Part shown: positions 28,835 to 36,632 of the stretch, piece by piece
Layout: every line of letters begins with the position of its first letter
How positions within the stretch are numbered: position 1 is the stretch's first letter
Assembly: GCA_022825235.1 (NCBI GenBank)
Contig: JAJDYI010000049.1
Location: forward strand, 1-64,000
Length of the DNA stretch: 64,000 nucleotides
Direction of reading: 5' to 3'
DNA from: Alphaproteobacteria bacterium
GTDB taxonomy: Bacteria > Pseudomonadota > Alphaproteobacteria > TMED109
Notes under the pieces: generated by a model
The model's database searches: none
Seen by the model: the letters and a program-made list of their open reading frames with translations, nothing else
Told to the model about the DNA's origin: nothing
Made by a program: the position numbers and the translations under genes

Positions 28835-29244
28835 GGCGTGTCGGGCTCGGTGCGGCGCGTGGCGAGCAGAACCTGCTCGAAACCGGCCGCCTTGGCCTCG
28901 TCCATGACCTCTTGCAGCATCGAGACGGTGGCAAGCTGCGCCACCTTGATCAGGAGCGTCGTCTTCTCCGCCGTCACTGCGGCGCGAAACGTGGCCGGCA
29001 GGCCGTCCCGGGCAACCGGCGCTCCGTCGATCGTGAGCTCCCCGTCGGCGGCCACCGTCAGCACTGCCTGGACCGAGACGCCGGGCTCGCTGCTCTCAGC
29101 CTCCGGAAGCTGATGGTCAATTGGGTCGACCGTCCGGAACGTGCTGGTCAGGATGAAGAAGATCAGCAGCAGGAAGACGATATTGATCAGCGGGATCATG
29201 TTGATCGCGTGCTGTCGATGGCGCGGGGCCCCTTCGAACTTCAC
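28831..29244 (-). CDS. exbD: ExbD/TolR-family protein (second copy)
   Basis: 137 residues: a short cytoplasmic start (MKFEGAPRHRQHAINMIPLI), one membrane helix NIVFLLLIFFILTSTF preceded by the conserved MIPLIN, and a periplasmic ExbD domain (LLIKVAQLATVSMLQEVMD). In ExbD the conserved membrane aspartate carries protons; here the segment reads LINIVFLLL, so Asn stands where IDIVFLLL-type sequences have Asp. Its ATG overlaps the stop of the first ExbD gene and its stop overlaps tonB. Having two ExbD proteins of which one may lack the proton-carrying Asp suggests an ExbD heterodimer. Confidence 0.9.
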   Translation of the reverse strand: MKFEGAPRHRQHAINMIPLINIVFLLLIFFILTSTFRTVDPIDHQLPEAESSEPGVSVQAVLTVAADGELTIDGAPVARDGLPATFRAAVTAEKTTLLIKVAQLATVSMLQEVMDEAKAAGFEQVLLATRRTEPDTP

Positions 29245-29648
29245 GGTTCGTCCCGCACCGCGATCGCTATGGCGTCGACCCCGGCGAGGCGGATGTCGTC
29301 CACCACCGTGATCAGGCGTTGCACCGCCTCCTGGGAGGGTGCCACGACCACCACGTTCAAGTCGGCGTCCTCGGCGCGCGCCTGCTCCACGCGCTCGCGG
29401 ATCTCATCCGGCTCCACCACGACATTCCCGAACGTTACTGCCCCATCGTCGTGCAGACGGATGACCAGGGAGTCCGATTCGCCGCCACCTGCCGACGACG
29501 TCGCAGTGCCCGGGGCGGCCAGGTCCAGCGCCTCCAGGTTCAGGAACGAACCGGCCAGCATGAAAAACACCAGCAAGAGGAACACGATGTCGATCAGCGA
29601 AGCGATCGAGAGTTCCGGGCGGCGGCGTTCCTGTTCGCCGAAGTTCAT
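29241..29648 (-). CDS. exbD: ExbD/TolR-family protein (first copy)
   Basis: 135 residues. The N-terminus MNFGEQERRRPELSIASLID leads into the helix IDIVFLLLVFFMLAGSF with the conserved proton-carrying Asp, then a periplasmic domain (SLVIRLHDDGAVTFGNVVVE, LNVVVVAPSQEAVQRLITVV). It is part of the inner-membrane motor with ExbB. It begins 40 bases after the ExbB gene and overlaps the second ExbD gene by four bases (ATGA). Confidence 0.92.
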   Translation of the reverse strand: MNFGEQERRRPELSIASLIDIVFLLLVFFMLAGSFLNLEALDLAAPGTATSSAGGGESDSLVIRLHDDGAVTFGNVVVEPDEIRERVEQARAEDADLNVVVVAPSQEAVQRLITVVDDIRLAGVDAIAIAVRDEP

Positions 29649-29688
29649 GGTGGACCCCTAGAGACTCGCCGGTGCCGGCCGCGACTCC

Positions 29689-30312
29689 TCAGACCGATTG
29701 CGAGGCGATCACGCGGGCGGCAGCGTCGCGCATCAGCGCCCGAACCCCCTCGATCTTGCGCTCAAGGTAATGCACCGCCCCCAGCGCCGGGATCGCGACG
29801 ATCAAGCCGAAGGCGGTCGTCAGGAGCGCCTCCCAGATCCCGCCGGCAAGCTGGCTAGGGTCGACGCGGGCGCCCGCCTCCTCCAGGCGCCCGAACGCCT
29901 TGATCATGCCGATCACGGTACCGAGAAGGCCGATCAGCGGGCTCAGGTTCGCGACGACCTCAAGCGAGCGAATGTACGTCTCAAGGGCGCGGATCTCGAC
30001 TGATCCGATCCGCTCAACCTCGGCTTCCTGCAGTTCACGCGGCAGATGCCCCGTGTCAAGTGCCGTTTCCACCACGCGCGCGGCCGGATGGCGCGACAGC
30101 GCCATCCGGCGCCGGATTTCGTGCGTGGACCCGGTCGCGATGAGTTCCATCATCCCGGACCGGCTCGCACCAATCCTCCAGAACTGCAGAAGCTTCAACA
30201 GAATGATGGCGAGCGAAGAGATCGACATGAGGAGCAGGACGTACATGACGACGCCCCCCTTTTGGAGCAGGTCTGCCGCAGCATCCCAGTGCTCCAGGCT
30301 GAACTCCGGCAT
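29689..30312 (-). CDS. exbB: ExbB/TolQ/MotA-family proton channel protein
   Basis: 207 residues with three membrane segments: about 20-42 (VVMYVLLLMSISSLAIILLK), about 112-135 (LSPLIGLLGTVIGMIKAF) and about 150-172 (LLTTAFGLIVAIPALGAVHY). The blocks SLEVVANLSPLIGLLGTVIG and GIWEALLTTAFGL are diagnostic of ExbB/TolQ. It assembles a pentamer around ExbD and energises TonB with the proton gradient. It heads exbB-exbD-exbD-tonB, and the receptor gene lies 118 bases upstream in the same direction. Confidence 0.93.
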   Translation of the reverse strand: MPEFSLEHWDAAADLLQKGGVVMYVLLLMSISSLAIILLKLLQFWRIGASRSGMMELIATGSTHEIRRRMALSRHPAARVVETALDTGHLPRELQEAEVERIGSVEIRALETYIRSLEVVANLSPLIGLLGTVIGMIKAFGRLEEAGARVDPSQLAGGIWEALLTTAFGLIVAIPALGAVHYLERKIEGVRALMRDAAARVIASQSV

Positions 30313-30430
30313 ATCGCACTCCGTACATCAAACGCCCCAACAGGGGGCCAACTGTATACACAGCGGTCGTTTCGGAAAATTCCAACACCACTGGATGCAC
30401 GGTCGGCCCCGCCGTCAGAGAGCAACCTCG

Positions 30431-33094
30431 CTAGAACTGATAGCGCATCCCGATGTAGAAGGACTGCGGGGCACCTGGCGACAGGAAGCGATGGCCTTCA
30501 TGCCGTCCTTCGTCGAGTTCCAGAATGGGAACCTCGCCCTCACATTCACCACCCTCGTCCTCGCATTCGCCAAGAATGCCGAACGTGCTGTAGTCAGTAC
30601 CCAGCAGGTTCTCGATCCTGCCAAATAGCGTGAGTGCGCCAATCTGCCAATCCATCGTCAGGTTGACCAAATTGTAACCATCCGTTTTTTCAAGCTGGTT
30701 GGATTCGTCTCCCCGCAGGTACACGCCGGAACGCGCAACCAAGGTGGTGCCAATCCGCAGGCCGATTGCGAGCGTATAACCGACACCCAGCTTAACCGTA
30801 TGGTCCGGAACGCCCGGTATCCGGTTCCCCGCGGCTACATCGATGACCCTACCTTCGTCTCCGTCTTCGCTTTCGATTACCCTTGCGAGCGGGTGGTTGG
30901 CTCCGGGGAGCACGTCATCCTCGGCAAAAGTTGCCTGCACATAGCTGTAGTTCGCGTTCCAGTCCCAACTGTCAAATCGGCCACCAACCTGACCGTCAAA
31001 TCCGACCCGTCGGGTCTCACCGAAGTTCCGGAAATATCCCAGACCAGGCTGGCGATCAGGATTCGTGACCGCCACAAACAGGATGTCGTCTTCGTTGACA
31101 CTCGCGTAGGTTCCCATCTCCCACGCCACGGGACCTGCAGCAGTCATGGTGCGCCCACGAATTCCTGCCTCGACCGAGCGGGTGACCACTTGGTCCAGAA
31201 ACGGGTCAGCAACAAAGGCATTGGGAAGGCGACACGCCAGCTCTTCATCAGCACACCCGAGCTCAGCCGCCGTCGGTGCACGGCTCGCCTCCCGATAGCC
31301 GCCATACACGGACATATTGTCTGTCAGCCGATGGGTCAGGCCGAGCGCTGGGTTGAAGCGAGTGTACGTCCACGATTCGTCTGGCCGTCCGGCAATGTCG
31401 ACATCGACAACGACCCGGTTGTAGCGCCCGCTCGCAGTCAAGTCCGTGCGAGCAGAAAGCGCGAACGTGTCCGACACATAGAAGCCCAGTGCGCTCGTCT
31501 CTGACTTGACGCTTACCGGACTGTTGTCATCAAACGGTTCCGGATCGACCTCACCGTCTTCGATCTCCTCTTCGCACTCTTCGATGTCGTCCACCTCACA
31601 TTCGTGGTGGTGGCTCAAGACGTACGCTTCTCCGTCGATCAACAACGGTGGAACGTATCGGTCGCGATGCAGCTGACCGGCCAGCGTCATGCTCTCAAAC
31701 GCTGTCTCAGACTGATCGTAGGCAACCCCGAGCGCCACTTCGTGTGCGCCTTGCGTCATTCCCAGCTGTAGAGCGAGACCTTGCGTACTTGTGTCGGTCG
31801 ACGTGAGGTTGTGCGCGCCCGGCACGATTACTTTTTCCCCGTCCTCATCGTCATCGTCGTCTTCGACCATTCCCTCGCCCATTTCTTCGTCCATTTCATC
31901 GTCGTCTTCTTCCTCGACCTCGTGCTCATAGAACCCTTCTTTCAACGCCGCCAACTGACTCTCTGAGCCGTCCTCTATGACGATTGGCCTGGGGGTCCTG
32001 TCCGAACTGCCCTGCGGATACCCGAACAGGAAACTCACTGTCTCTTCTTCCTCTTCTTCGCCCTCCTCTTCCTCTTCTTCTTCGATTTCGCCAGCAAGCA
32101 GGTAACCACTGTCTTCGTCGGAGATGCCACCGTCAAATTCATCGCCGTTGATCGTGTCCCGTTGCAAGTCGCGATGATAGGCAACACCCGAAATCCGCAT
32201 GGTGTCAGAAATCTCGAAATCCCCGCGGATAGTCAACATGCTGAGATCGTTTTCAGTGATATCCGGATAAGTGAACACAGATTCGCGGCGTAATTCGAGC
32301 AAGTCCACCGGCGTTGCACCATTCCCGGTGATTTCGGTCCGGGCAAACAGGCCGCTGAAACCGAGGGAGCCGCGCTCAAACACATGTGTCGCATCGCCAT
32401 ACAACCGGAGAATGCTGCTGTCGCTGTTGTCGCGCCAGCCATCATCCGCGCCCCGCTCGGCGGCCACGTAGATCCCAGTGGCATCCAGCTTGCCGCCAGC
32501 CTGGACCGTTGTGTCCAGACGGCCATGCGAGCCACCCTTGATCTCAAACTCCGACCCACTGAACGACAGTCCAGTGTGCGTCTGGAGCGACAACGCCCCA
32601 CCCAGCGCGTTCAGACCAAACGCAGGGTTACCGCCTACGAGGTCGATTCGCCTGATCGCGGCGTCCGGCACCAGATCCCACTGCATCGTGTCGCCGAAGC
32701 TTTCATTGATACGGACACCGTTCAAGTACACGGCAATCCCCTGCGCCTCACCGAGCAGCGGCGAGAGCGTGAAACCGCGATAAGAGAGGTTCTGCTGGTA
32801 CGGGCTGTTTTGCACATCCGTCACGCTGACCCCGCGCAGCGTCTGTTCGACGAGGTCGGTCAGATTTCGCGGTTGCAGCGCGTCGATGTCCTCGTCCGTG
32901 ATGGTTTGGACTGCAGCAGGAACGCGATCGCGTGCCACTCCAGTGCCGGGCATCGGGGTAACTCCGATGACCTCAACCTCGGGCAAGGTTTCTTGCGCGA
33001 CGACGGGAACTGCGCCGAATCCGGCTGCGACGAGCACAGCCACACCCAACGCCGGCACGCCCAATCGGCGCGCCGAACGCAACAACAATCTCAT
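30431..33094 (-). CDS. TonB-dependent receptor with extremely acidic extracellular loops
   Basis: 887 residues from ATG 33094, chosen because a typical signal peptide starts there (RRLGVPALGVAVLVAAGFGA, then VVAQ); GTG/ATG 33169 would add 25 residues. A plug domain (AVQTITDEDIDALQPRNLTD, LGEAQGIAVYLNGVRINESF, GNPAFGLNALGGALSLQT) and a beta-barrel ending in FYIGMRYQF are clear. Unusual are low-complexity acidic inserts at about residues 331-352 (EIEEEEEEEGEEEEEE), 390-416 (EVEEEDDDEMDEE, VEDDDDDEDGE), 494-525 (SHHHECEVDDIEECEEE), and 840-868 (GECEDEGGECEGE). They are likely extracellular loops that bind cations, probably metal. The receptor heads a TonB-ExbBD, imelysin, di-haem gene run, in line with import of iron or another metal. 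No Fur box was seen upstream. Confidence 0.9.
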   Translation of the reverse strand: MRLLLRSARRLGVPALGVAVLVAAGFGAVPVVAQETLPEVEVIGVTPMPGTGVARDRVPAAVQTITDEDIDALQPRNLTDLVEQTLRGVSVTDVQNSPYQQNLSYRGFTLSPLLGEAQGIAVYLNGVRINESFGDTMQWDLVPDAAIRRIDLVGGNPAFGLNALGGALSLQTHTGLSFSGSEFEIKGGSHGRLDTTVQAGGKLDATGIYVAAERGADDGWRDNSDSSILRLYGDATHVFERGSLGFSGLFARTEITGNGATPVDLLELRRESVFTYPDITENDLSMLTIRGDFEISDTMRISGVAYHRDLQRDTINGDEFDGGISDEDSGYLLAGEIEEEEEEEGEEEEEETVSFLFGYPQGSSDRTPRPIVIEDGSESQLAALKEGFYEHEVEEEDDDEMDEEMGEGMVEDDDDDEDGEKVIVPGAHNLTSTDTSTQGLALQLGMTQGAHEVALGVAYDQSETAFESMTLAGQLHRDRYVPPLLIDGEAYVLSHHHECEVDDIEECEEEIEDGEVDPEPFDDNSPVSVKSETSALGFYVSDTFALSARTDLTASGRYNRVVVDVDIAGRPDESWTYTRFNPALGLTHRLTDNMSVYGGYREASRAPTAAELGCADEELACRLPNAFVADPFLDQVVTRSVEAGIRGRTMTAAGPVAWEMGTYASVNEDDILFVAVTNPDRQPGLGYFRNFGETRRVGFDGQVGGRFDSWDWNANYSYVQATFAEDDVLPGANHPLARVIESEDGDEGRVIDVAAGNRIPGVPDHTVKLGVGYTLAIGLRIGTTLVARSGVYLRGDESNQLEKTDGYNLVNLTMDWQIGALTLFGRIENLLGTDYSTFGILGECEDEGGECEGEVPILELDEGRHEGHRFLSPGAPQSFYIGMRYQF

Positions 33095-33256
33095 GGTAGG
33101 AACAACCTTAGAACGCGTTACACCGAGCCCGTCAACGCGCAGGGTGTCTTTGTTCGCCAGAGTCGTCAAGTCGCAAAAGGGATTCAGGCTCGCCCCATGG
33201 TTCTGTCCCTGGCGACAATACCCAGGGTCGTGACAGCGAACTCTCGTTCTGCGGGG

Positions 33257-34735
33257 TCAGGATTGGGCTGACCGGAGAGCTGACGAGAGGCCACACAGCA
33301 GATCATCTGCGATCAGACCCGCACCGTACTCCGAAGCCGCTGCGCCATGCAGCCATACGCCGCTGGCGGCTGCCGCGAACGGCTCCATGCCCGCGGCCAG
33401 GAGGCCTCCAATGATTCCGGCCAGCACATCGCCGGAGCCTGCCGTTGCCAGCTGCGCCGGTGCGTTTGCATTGACGATGGCGTCCCCGTCCCTGGTGGCC
33501 ACGACGGTATCCGGTCCCTTGCTCACCACCACAGCGCCCGTTCGTTCCGCAGCCGCTCGGGCACGGGTCAGCCGGTCACCCTCGATGTCGGGAAACAGTC
33601 GCCGGAACTCCCCGTCGTGCGGCGTCAGCACGGCCTCCTCAGCGCCCCCGACGAGTGCCGCCAGGGCATCCACGTCGCCGGCAAAGCTGCTGAGCGCATC
33701 CGCATCCAGCACGAGACGCAGGCCCGCCTCCGCTGCAACGGCCACGCGCAGCCGGGTCGCAGGTCCCACACCGTTACCGGGTCCCAACACGGCCGCCCGG
33801 ACCTTTGAACCCGCGATCAACGCCTCCAGATCCTCCGGCTCGGCAGCAGGCGCCACCATCAGAGCCTTCGGGTCACCAACGTAGGCAGCGAGCGCATCGC
33901 TCGGCACGGCGAGCGTGACCAGTCCCGCCCCGGCCCGAAGCGCGGCATGGGCAGCAAGGCGGGCGGCACCGGCGCGCTCAGGCGGGCCGCCGACGACCAC
34001 CACGTGGCCACGCCGGTACTTGTGGCTGTGCCAGTCCGGCTGTCGCACTTGCTCTTGCCACAGCCCCGGACCGTTGAGCAGAGCCGTTCCCGAGGCGGCG
34101 CCCCCCGGGATGCCGATGTCGGCGAGCACGATCTCGCCTGAGAGCGCGCGGCCAGGAAAAAGGACGTGCGCCGGTTTCAGCCGGTGGAACGTGACCGTCG
34201 CGCGGGCCGACAGGACGCCCGGGAATGCGACGCCGGTGTCGCCGTCAATCCCGCTGGGCAAATCGACGGCAATGCAAGGCAGATCCCGCGCCGCGTCGAA
34301 CATGGCCAGGACGCCGGCCGGCAGCGGCCGCGACAACCCGGCGCCGAATACCGCATCCACGACGACAGCCGCCCCGTCAATGAGTGCGGGGTCCCAAGGA
34401 CAGATTCCGCCCGTCCAGCGGGCGGCCGCCATGGCTGCGTCACCGGCAAGGGCTTCGCTGGCGCCGAAGAGCGCAAGGCGGACGTCGCGTCCATGGCGCG
34501 CGAGATGCCGAGCCGCGACGAAGCCATCGCCGCCGTTGTTGCCCGGCCCTGCCAGGACCGCGACGGTGCCGCTGGGACAACGCGTATGCACTGCTTCCGC
34601 AACCGCCCGCCCGGCATTTTCCATCAGCACGATGCCGGGCGTGCCCGATCGGATGGCGAAACGATCGGCGGCCGCCATCTGGTCCACCGTCAGGATTTCC
34701 GGCGGCAACGCCGGTCCAGATGACATCAGCCGCAT
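33257..34735 (-). CDS. nnr: Bifunctional NAD(P)H-hydrate epimerase / dehydratase
   Basis: 492 residues from ATG 34735; the open frame continues 100 codons further upstream, but these are unrelated to the family. The N-terminal YjeF_N epimerase domain (about 1-215) has VLMENAGRAVAEAV and AVLAGPGNNGGDGFVAARHL. The C-terminal ADP/ATP-dependent dehydratase has HKYRRGHVVVVGG, AAVLGPGNGVG, LVLDADALSSFAGD, LTPHDGEFRRLFPDI and QLATAGSGDVLAGIIGGLLA. It repairs hydrated NADH and NADPH in the cytoplasm. This is a housekeeping gene. Confidence 0.95.
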   Translation of the reverse strand: MRLMSSGPALPPEILTVDQMAAADRFAIRSGTPGIVLMENAGRAVAEAVHTRCPSGTVAVLAGPGNNGGDGFVAARHLARHGRDVRLALFGASEALAGDAAMAAARWTGGICPWDPALIDGAAVVVDAVFGAGLSRPLPAGVLAMFDAARDLPCIAVDLPSGIDGDTGVAFPGVLSARATVTFHRLKPAHVLFPGRALSGEIVLADIGIPGGAASGTALLNGPGLWQEQVRQPDWHSHKYRRGHVVVVGGPPERAGAARLAAHAALRAGAGLVTLAVPSDALAAYVGDPKALMVAPAAEPEDLEALIAGSKVRAAVLGPGNGVGPATRLRVAVAAEAGLRLVLDADALSSFAGDVDALAALVGGAEEAVLTPHDGEFRRLFPDIEGDRLTRARAAAERTGAVVVSKGPDTVVATRDGDAIVNANAPAQLATAGSGDVLAGIIGGLLAAGMEPFAAAASGVWLHGAAASEYGAGLIADDLLCGLSSALRSAQS

Positions 34736-35115
34736 GTGGTGGCCCTCTGGCTCGTCGACGCTTCGTAAGCCTGCCACCGAGTGATTGAAGAAGCCAGAAA
34801 AGTGGGAACGCAGTTGCACTGCGCGGCCACAGAGCAAGGCCCAGTACCCGGCCTGGCCGCCTTCGGTCGTGGCGGAAATGCCACATCCGGTTCCAAAGGT
34901 CGCACGATCTGCGGGCTTCTCGGAACCGGACACCGTTTCAGGAACTTGGAACGAAGCGGTCGAACTCCCACCCGCAATCTTCACGCTGCTGTAAAGGAAC
35001 CGCAACAAACGACCGGCAGGTTTGCACGCGGGCACTGGCGCACCGCGACCGCCGCCCTCACCGCGTTACGGGGCGATAGCCCACTACCACCTTCAATCTC
35101 TGGGAGGGTTCTTCC
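34736..35115. other. Divergent upstream region of nnr and a porin gene
   Basis: No gene recognised. The right end has GGGAGGG about eight bases before ATG 35116. Promoters are expected here but I could not define a convincing one. Confidence 0.4.
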
Positions 35116-36501
35116 ATGAACCGCACGCTACGTGCAACTGCGGCCGCCGCCGCGCTAATGGTTGGCCTTGCGGCCGGCAGCACCGCCTCAGCACAGGTTA
35201 CTGAGGCGGAGCAGAACGCCGAGATCGAAGCACTCAAGGAAGCCATCCAGAACCTGCAGATCAAGCTGAAGGGCCTCGAGGCCCAGCAGGCCGCCCAGGC
35301 GGAAGCACAGGCCGACAAGAGCGACGAACCGAGGATCAAGGTCGGCCCCGGGCTCTCGATTTCGAAGGGCAGAAACTCGGTTGCGCTCACCGGCCGTCTG
35401 CACTGGGACGTGGGCATCTACCCGTCCGACAAGTTCGAAAGCGAGAACTTCGACACCGGGACCAACCTGCGTCGTGGCCGACTCGGCGTGAAAGGCAAGT
35501 CCGGCGGGTTCTCCTACAACTTGACGATCGATGTCGGCGGCTCAGCCGATGACAACAGTGAAGCCGAGATCGACGAAGCCGCGATCTATTACTCGCCGTC
35601 GAAGATGATCAAGATCGGCTTCGGGAAGATGAAGATTCCGGTCACGTTTGAAGAGAGCACATCCTCGAACGACATCAGCTTCATTGAGCGCTCGCTGCCG
35701 GTCGACATGTTCACCGACAAGACCCTGGGTCCCAAGGCTGTCAACGCGCAAATCTGGGTGTATGGCACGCAGAGCCTGATCGAGGCAGCAATTCACAGCA
35801 ATGGCGATACCAAGACGTACGGCATCGACGGTGGCGCGGAGGACATGGGCTTCACCGTTCGCGCGGTCTACGCGCCGATCAAGACCGAGACGTCCGCGCT
35901 GCACCTCGGCGGCTGGATGGATCGGTCCGGGGGGCCGGTCGGCGACGCCCGATGGGGTTACCGGACAGAGCTCAACGTTGCGGATTACAAGCTCCTGTAC
36001 GGTGACAAGGAGAACAGTGATCTCGACGCCATGGTTCATTACGGTCTGGAACTCGCCTACCTGAACGGTCCGTTCTGGGCCCAGGCCGAATACATCAAGG
36101 GCACCTTCGAGAAGTCCTCCGGTCCCGATGTGGAAGCCGACGGGTACTACGTACAGGCCGGTTACATGATCGGCGGCGCGAAGCGCTACAACATGAAGAA
36201 GGGCGCCTGGTCCGGGCCGAAGGTCAAGAACCCGTTCCCCGGAGGGGGACCGGGCGTGATTGAGCTTGCTGCTCGTTACAGTGTCATGGACTTCGGTACC
36301 GACACATCGACGCCGTCGCACTACGGGAAGCAGTCGAACGTCACCCTCGGTCTGAACTGGTACCTCGACGGCAACACACGGGTCATGTTCAACACGATCC
36401 GCGTGGGTCTGGACGAGGCCACCAGCGGTACCTACGGCGAAGACGACTCCGTGACCGACGACTTCTGGGTACACGGTGTTCGCTGGCAGTACAAGTGGTA
36501 A
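35116..36501 (+). CDS. Outer-membrane porin, OprO/OprP-like, with N-terminal coiled coil
   Basis: 461 residues. The signal peptide ends at GSTASAQ, followed by a coiled coil (QNAEIEALKEAIQNLQIKLK) and then barrel strands in the phosphate-selective porin O/P pattern: SVALTGRLHWDVGIY, TNLRRGRLGVKGKSGGFSYN, IYYSPSKMIKIGFGKMKIPV, SSNDISFIERSLP, and the aromatic end HGVRWQYKW. The FGKMKxPVTFEE element and ERSLP are typical of this family. It is followed after 36 bases by a strong intrinsic terminator, so it is monocistronic. Substrate is unknown; phosphate is the best-known substrate of relatives. Confidence 0.88.
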   Translation: MNRTLRATAAAAALMVGLAAGSTASAQVTEAEQNAEIEALKEAIQNLQIKLKGLEAQQAAQAEAQADKSDEPRIKVGPGLSISKGRNSVALTGRLHWDVGIYPSDKFESENFDTGTNLRRGRLGVKGKSGGFSYNLTIDVGGSADDNSEAEIDEAAIYYSPSKMIKIGFGKMKIPVTFEESTSSNDISFIERSLPVDMFTDKTLGPKAVNAQIWVYGTQSLIEAAIHSNGDTKTYGIDGGAEDMGFTVRAVYAPIKTETSALHLGGWMDRSGGPVGDARWGYRTELNVADYKLLYGDKENSDLDAMVHYGLELAYLNGPFWAQAEYIKGTFEKSSGPDVEADGYYVQAGYMIGGAKRYNMKKGAWSGPKVKNPFPGGGPGVIELAARYSVMDFGTDTSTPSHYGKQSNVTLGLNWYLDGNTRVMFNTIRVGLDEATSGTYGEDDSVTDDFWVHGVRWQYKW

Positions 36502-36537
36502 GAGCCGAAACCTGGATCAGTCCTCAGCATGGGCAAG

Positions 36538-36575
36538 CCCCCGCCGTGCTCGACTCGGCGGGGGTTCATTTTTTG
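36538..36575 (+). terminator. Intrinsic terminator of the porin gene
   Basis: CCCCCGCCG (36538-36546), a 9-base loop, CGGCGGGGG (36556-36564), then TTCATTTTTTG. This is a stable GC stem with a T-rich tail, 36 bases behind the porin stop. Confidence 0.88.
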
Positions 36576-36632
36576 ATAGTGGGTCCATGGTCGCTTTCGG
36601 AGCGCCACTGATCGCGGGAGCGCTGTCCGACC

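Noticed and set aside
28071-28907. Gly/Ser-rich plus-strand frame resembling PE_PGRS-like sequence
   Set aside because: It is the complement of the Pro/Glu linker of TonB.
31520-32110. Low-complexity repeats that could look like a microsatellite or CRISPR-like array
   Set aside because: They are Glu/Asp codon runs within the receptor frame, without regular spacers or conserved repeat units.
33095-33256. Fur box upstream of the TonB-dependent receptor
   Set aside because: Looked for GATAATGATAATCATTATC-like sequence; nothing similar is present.
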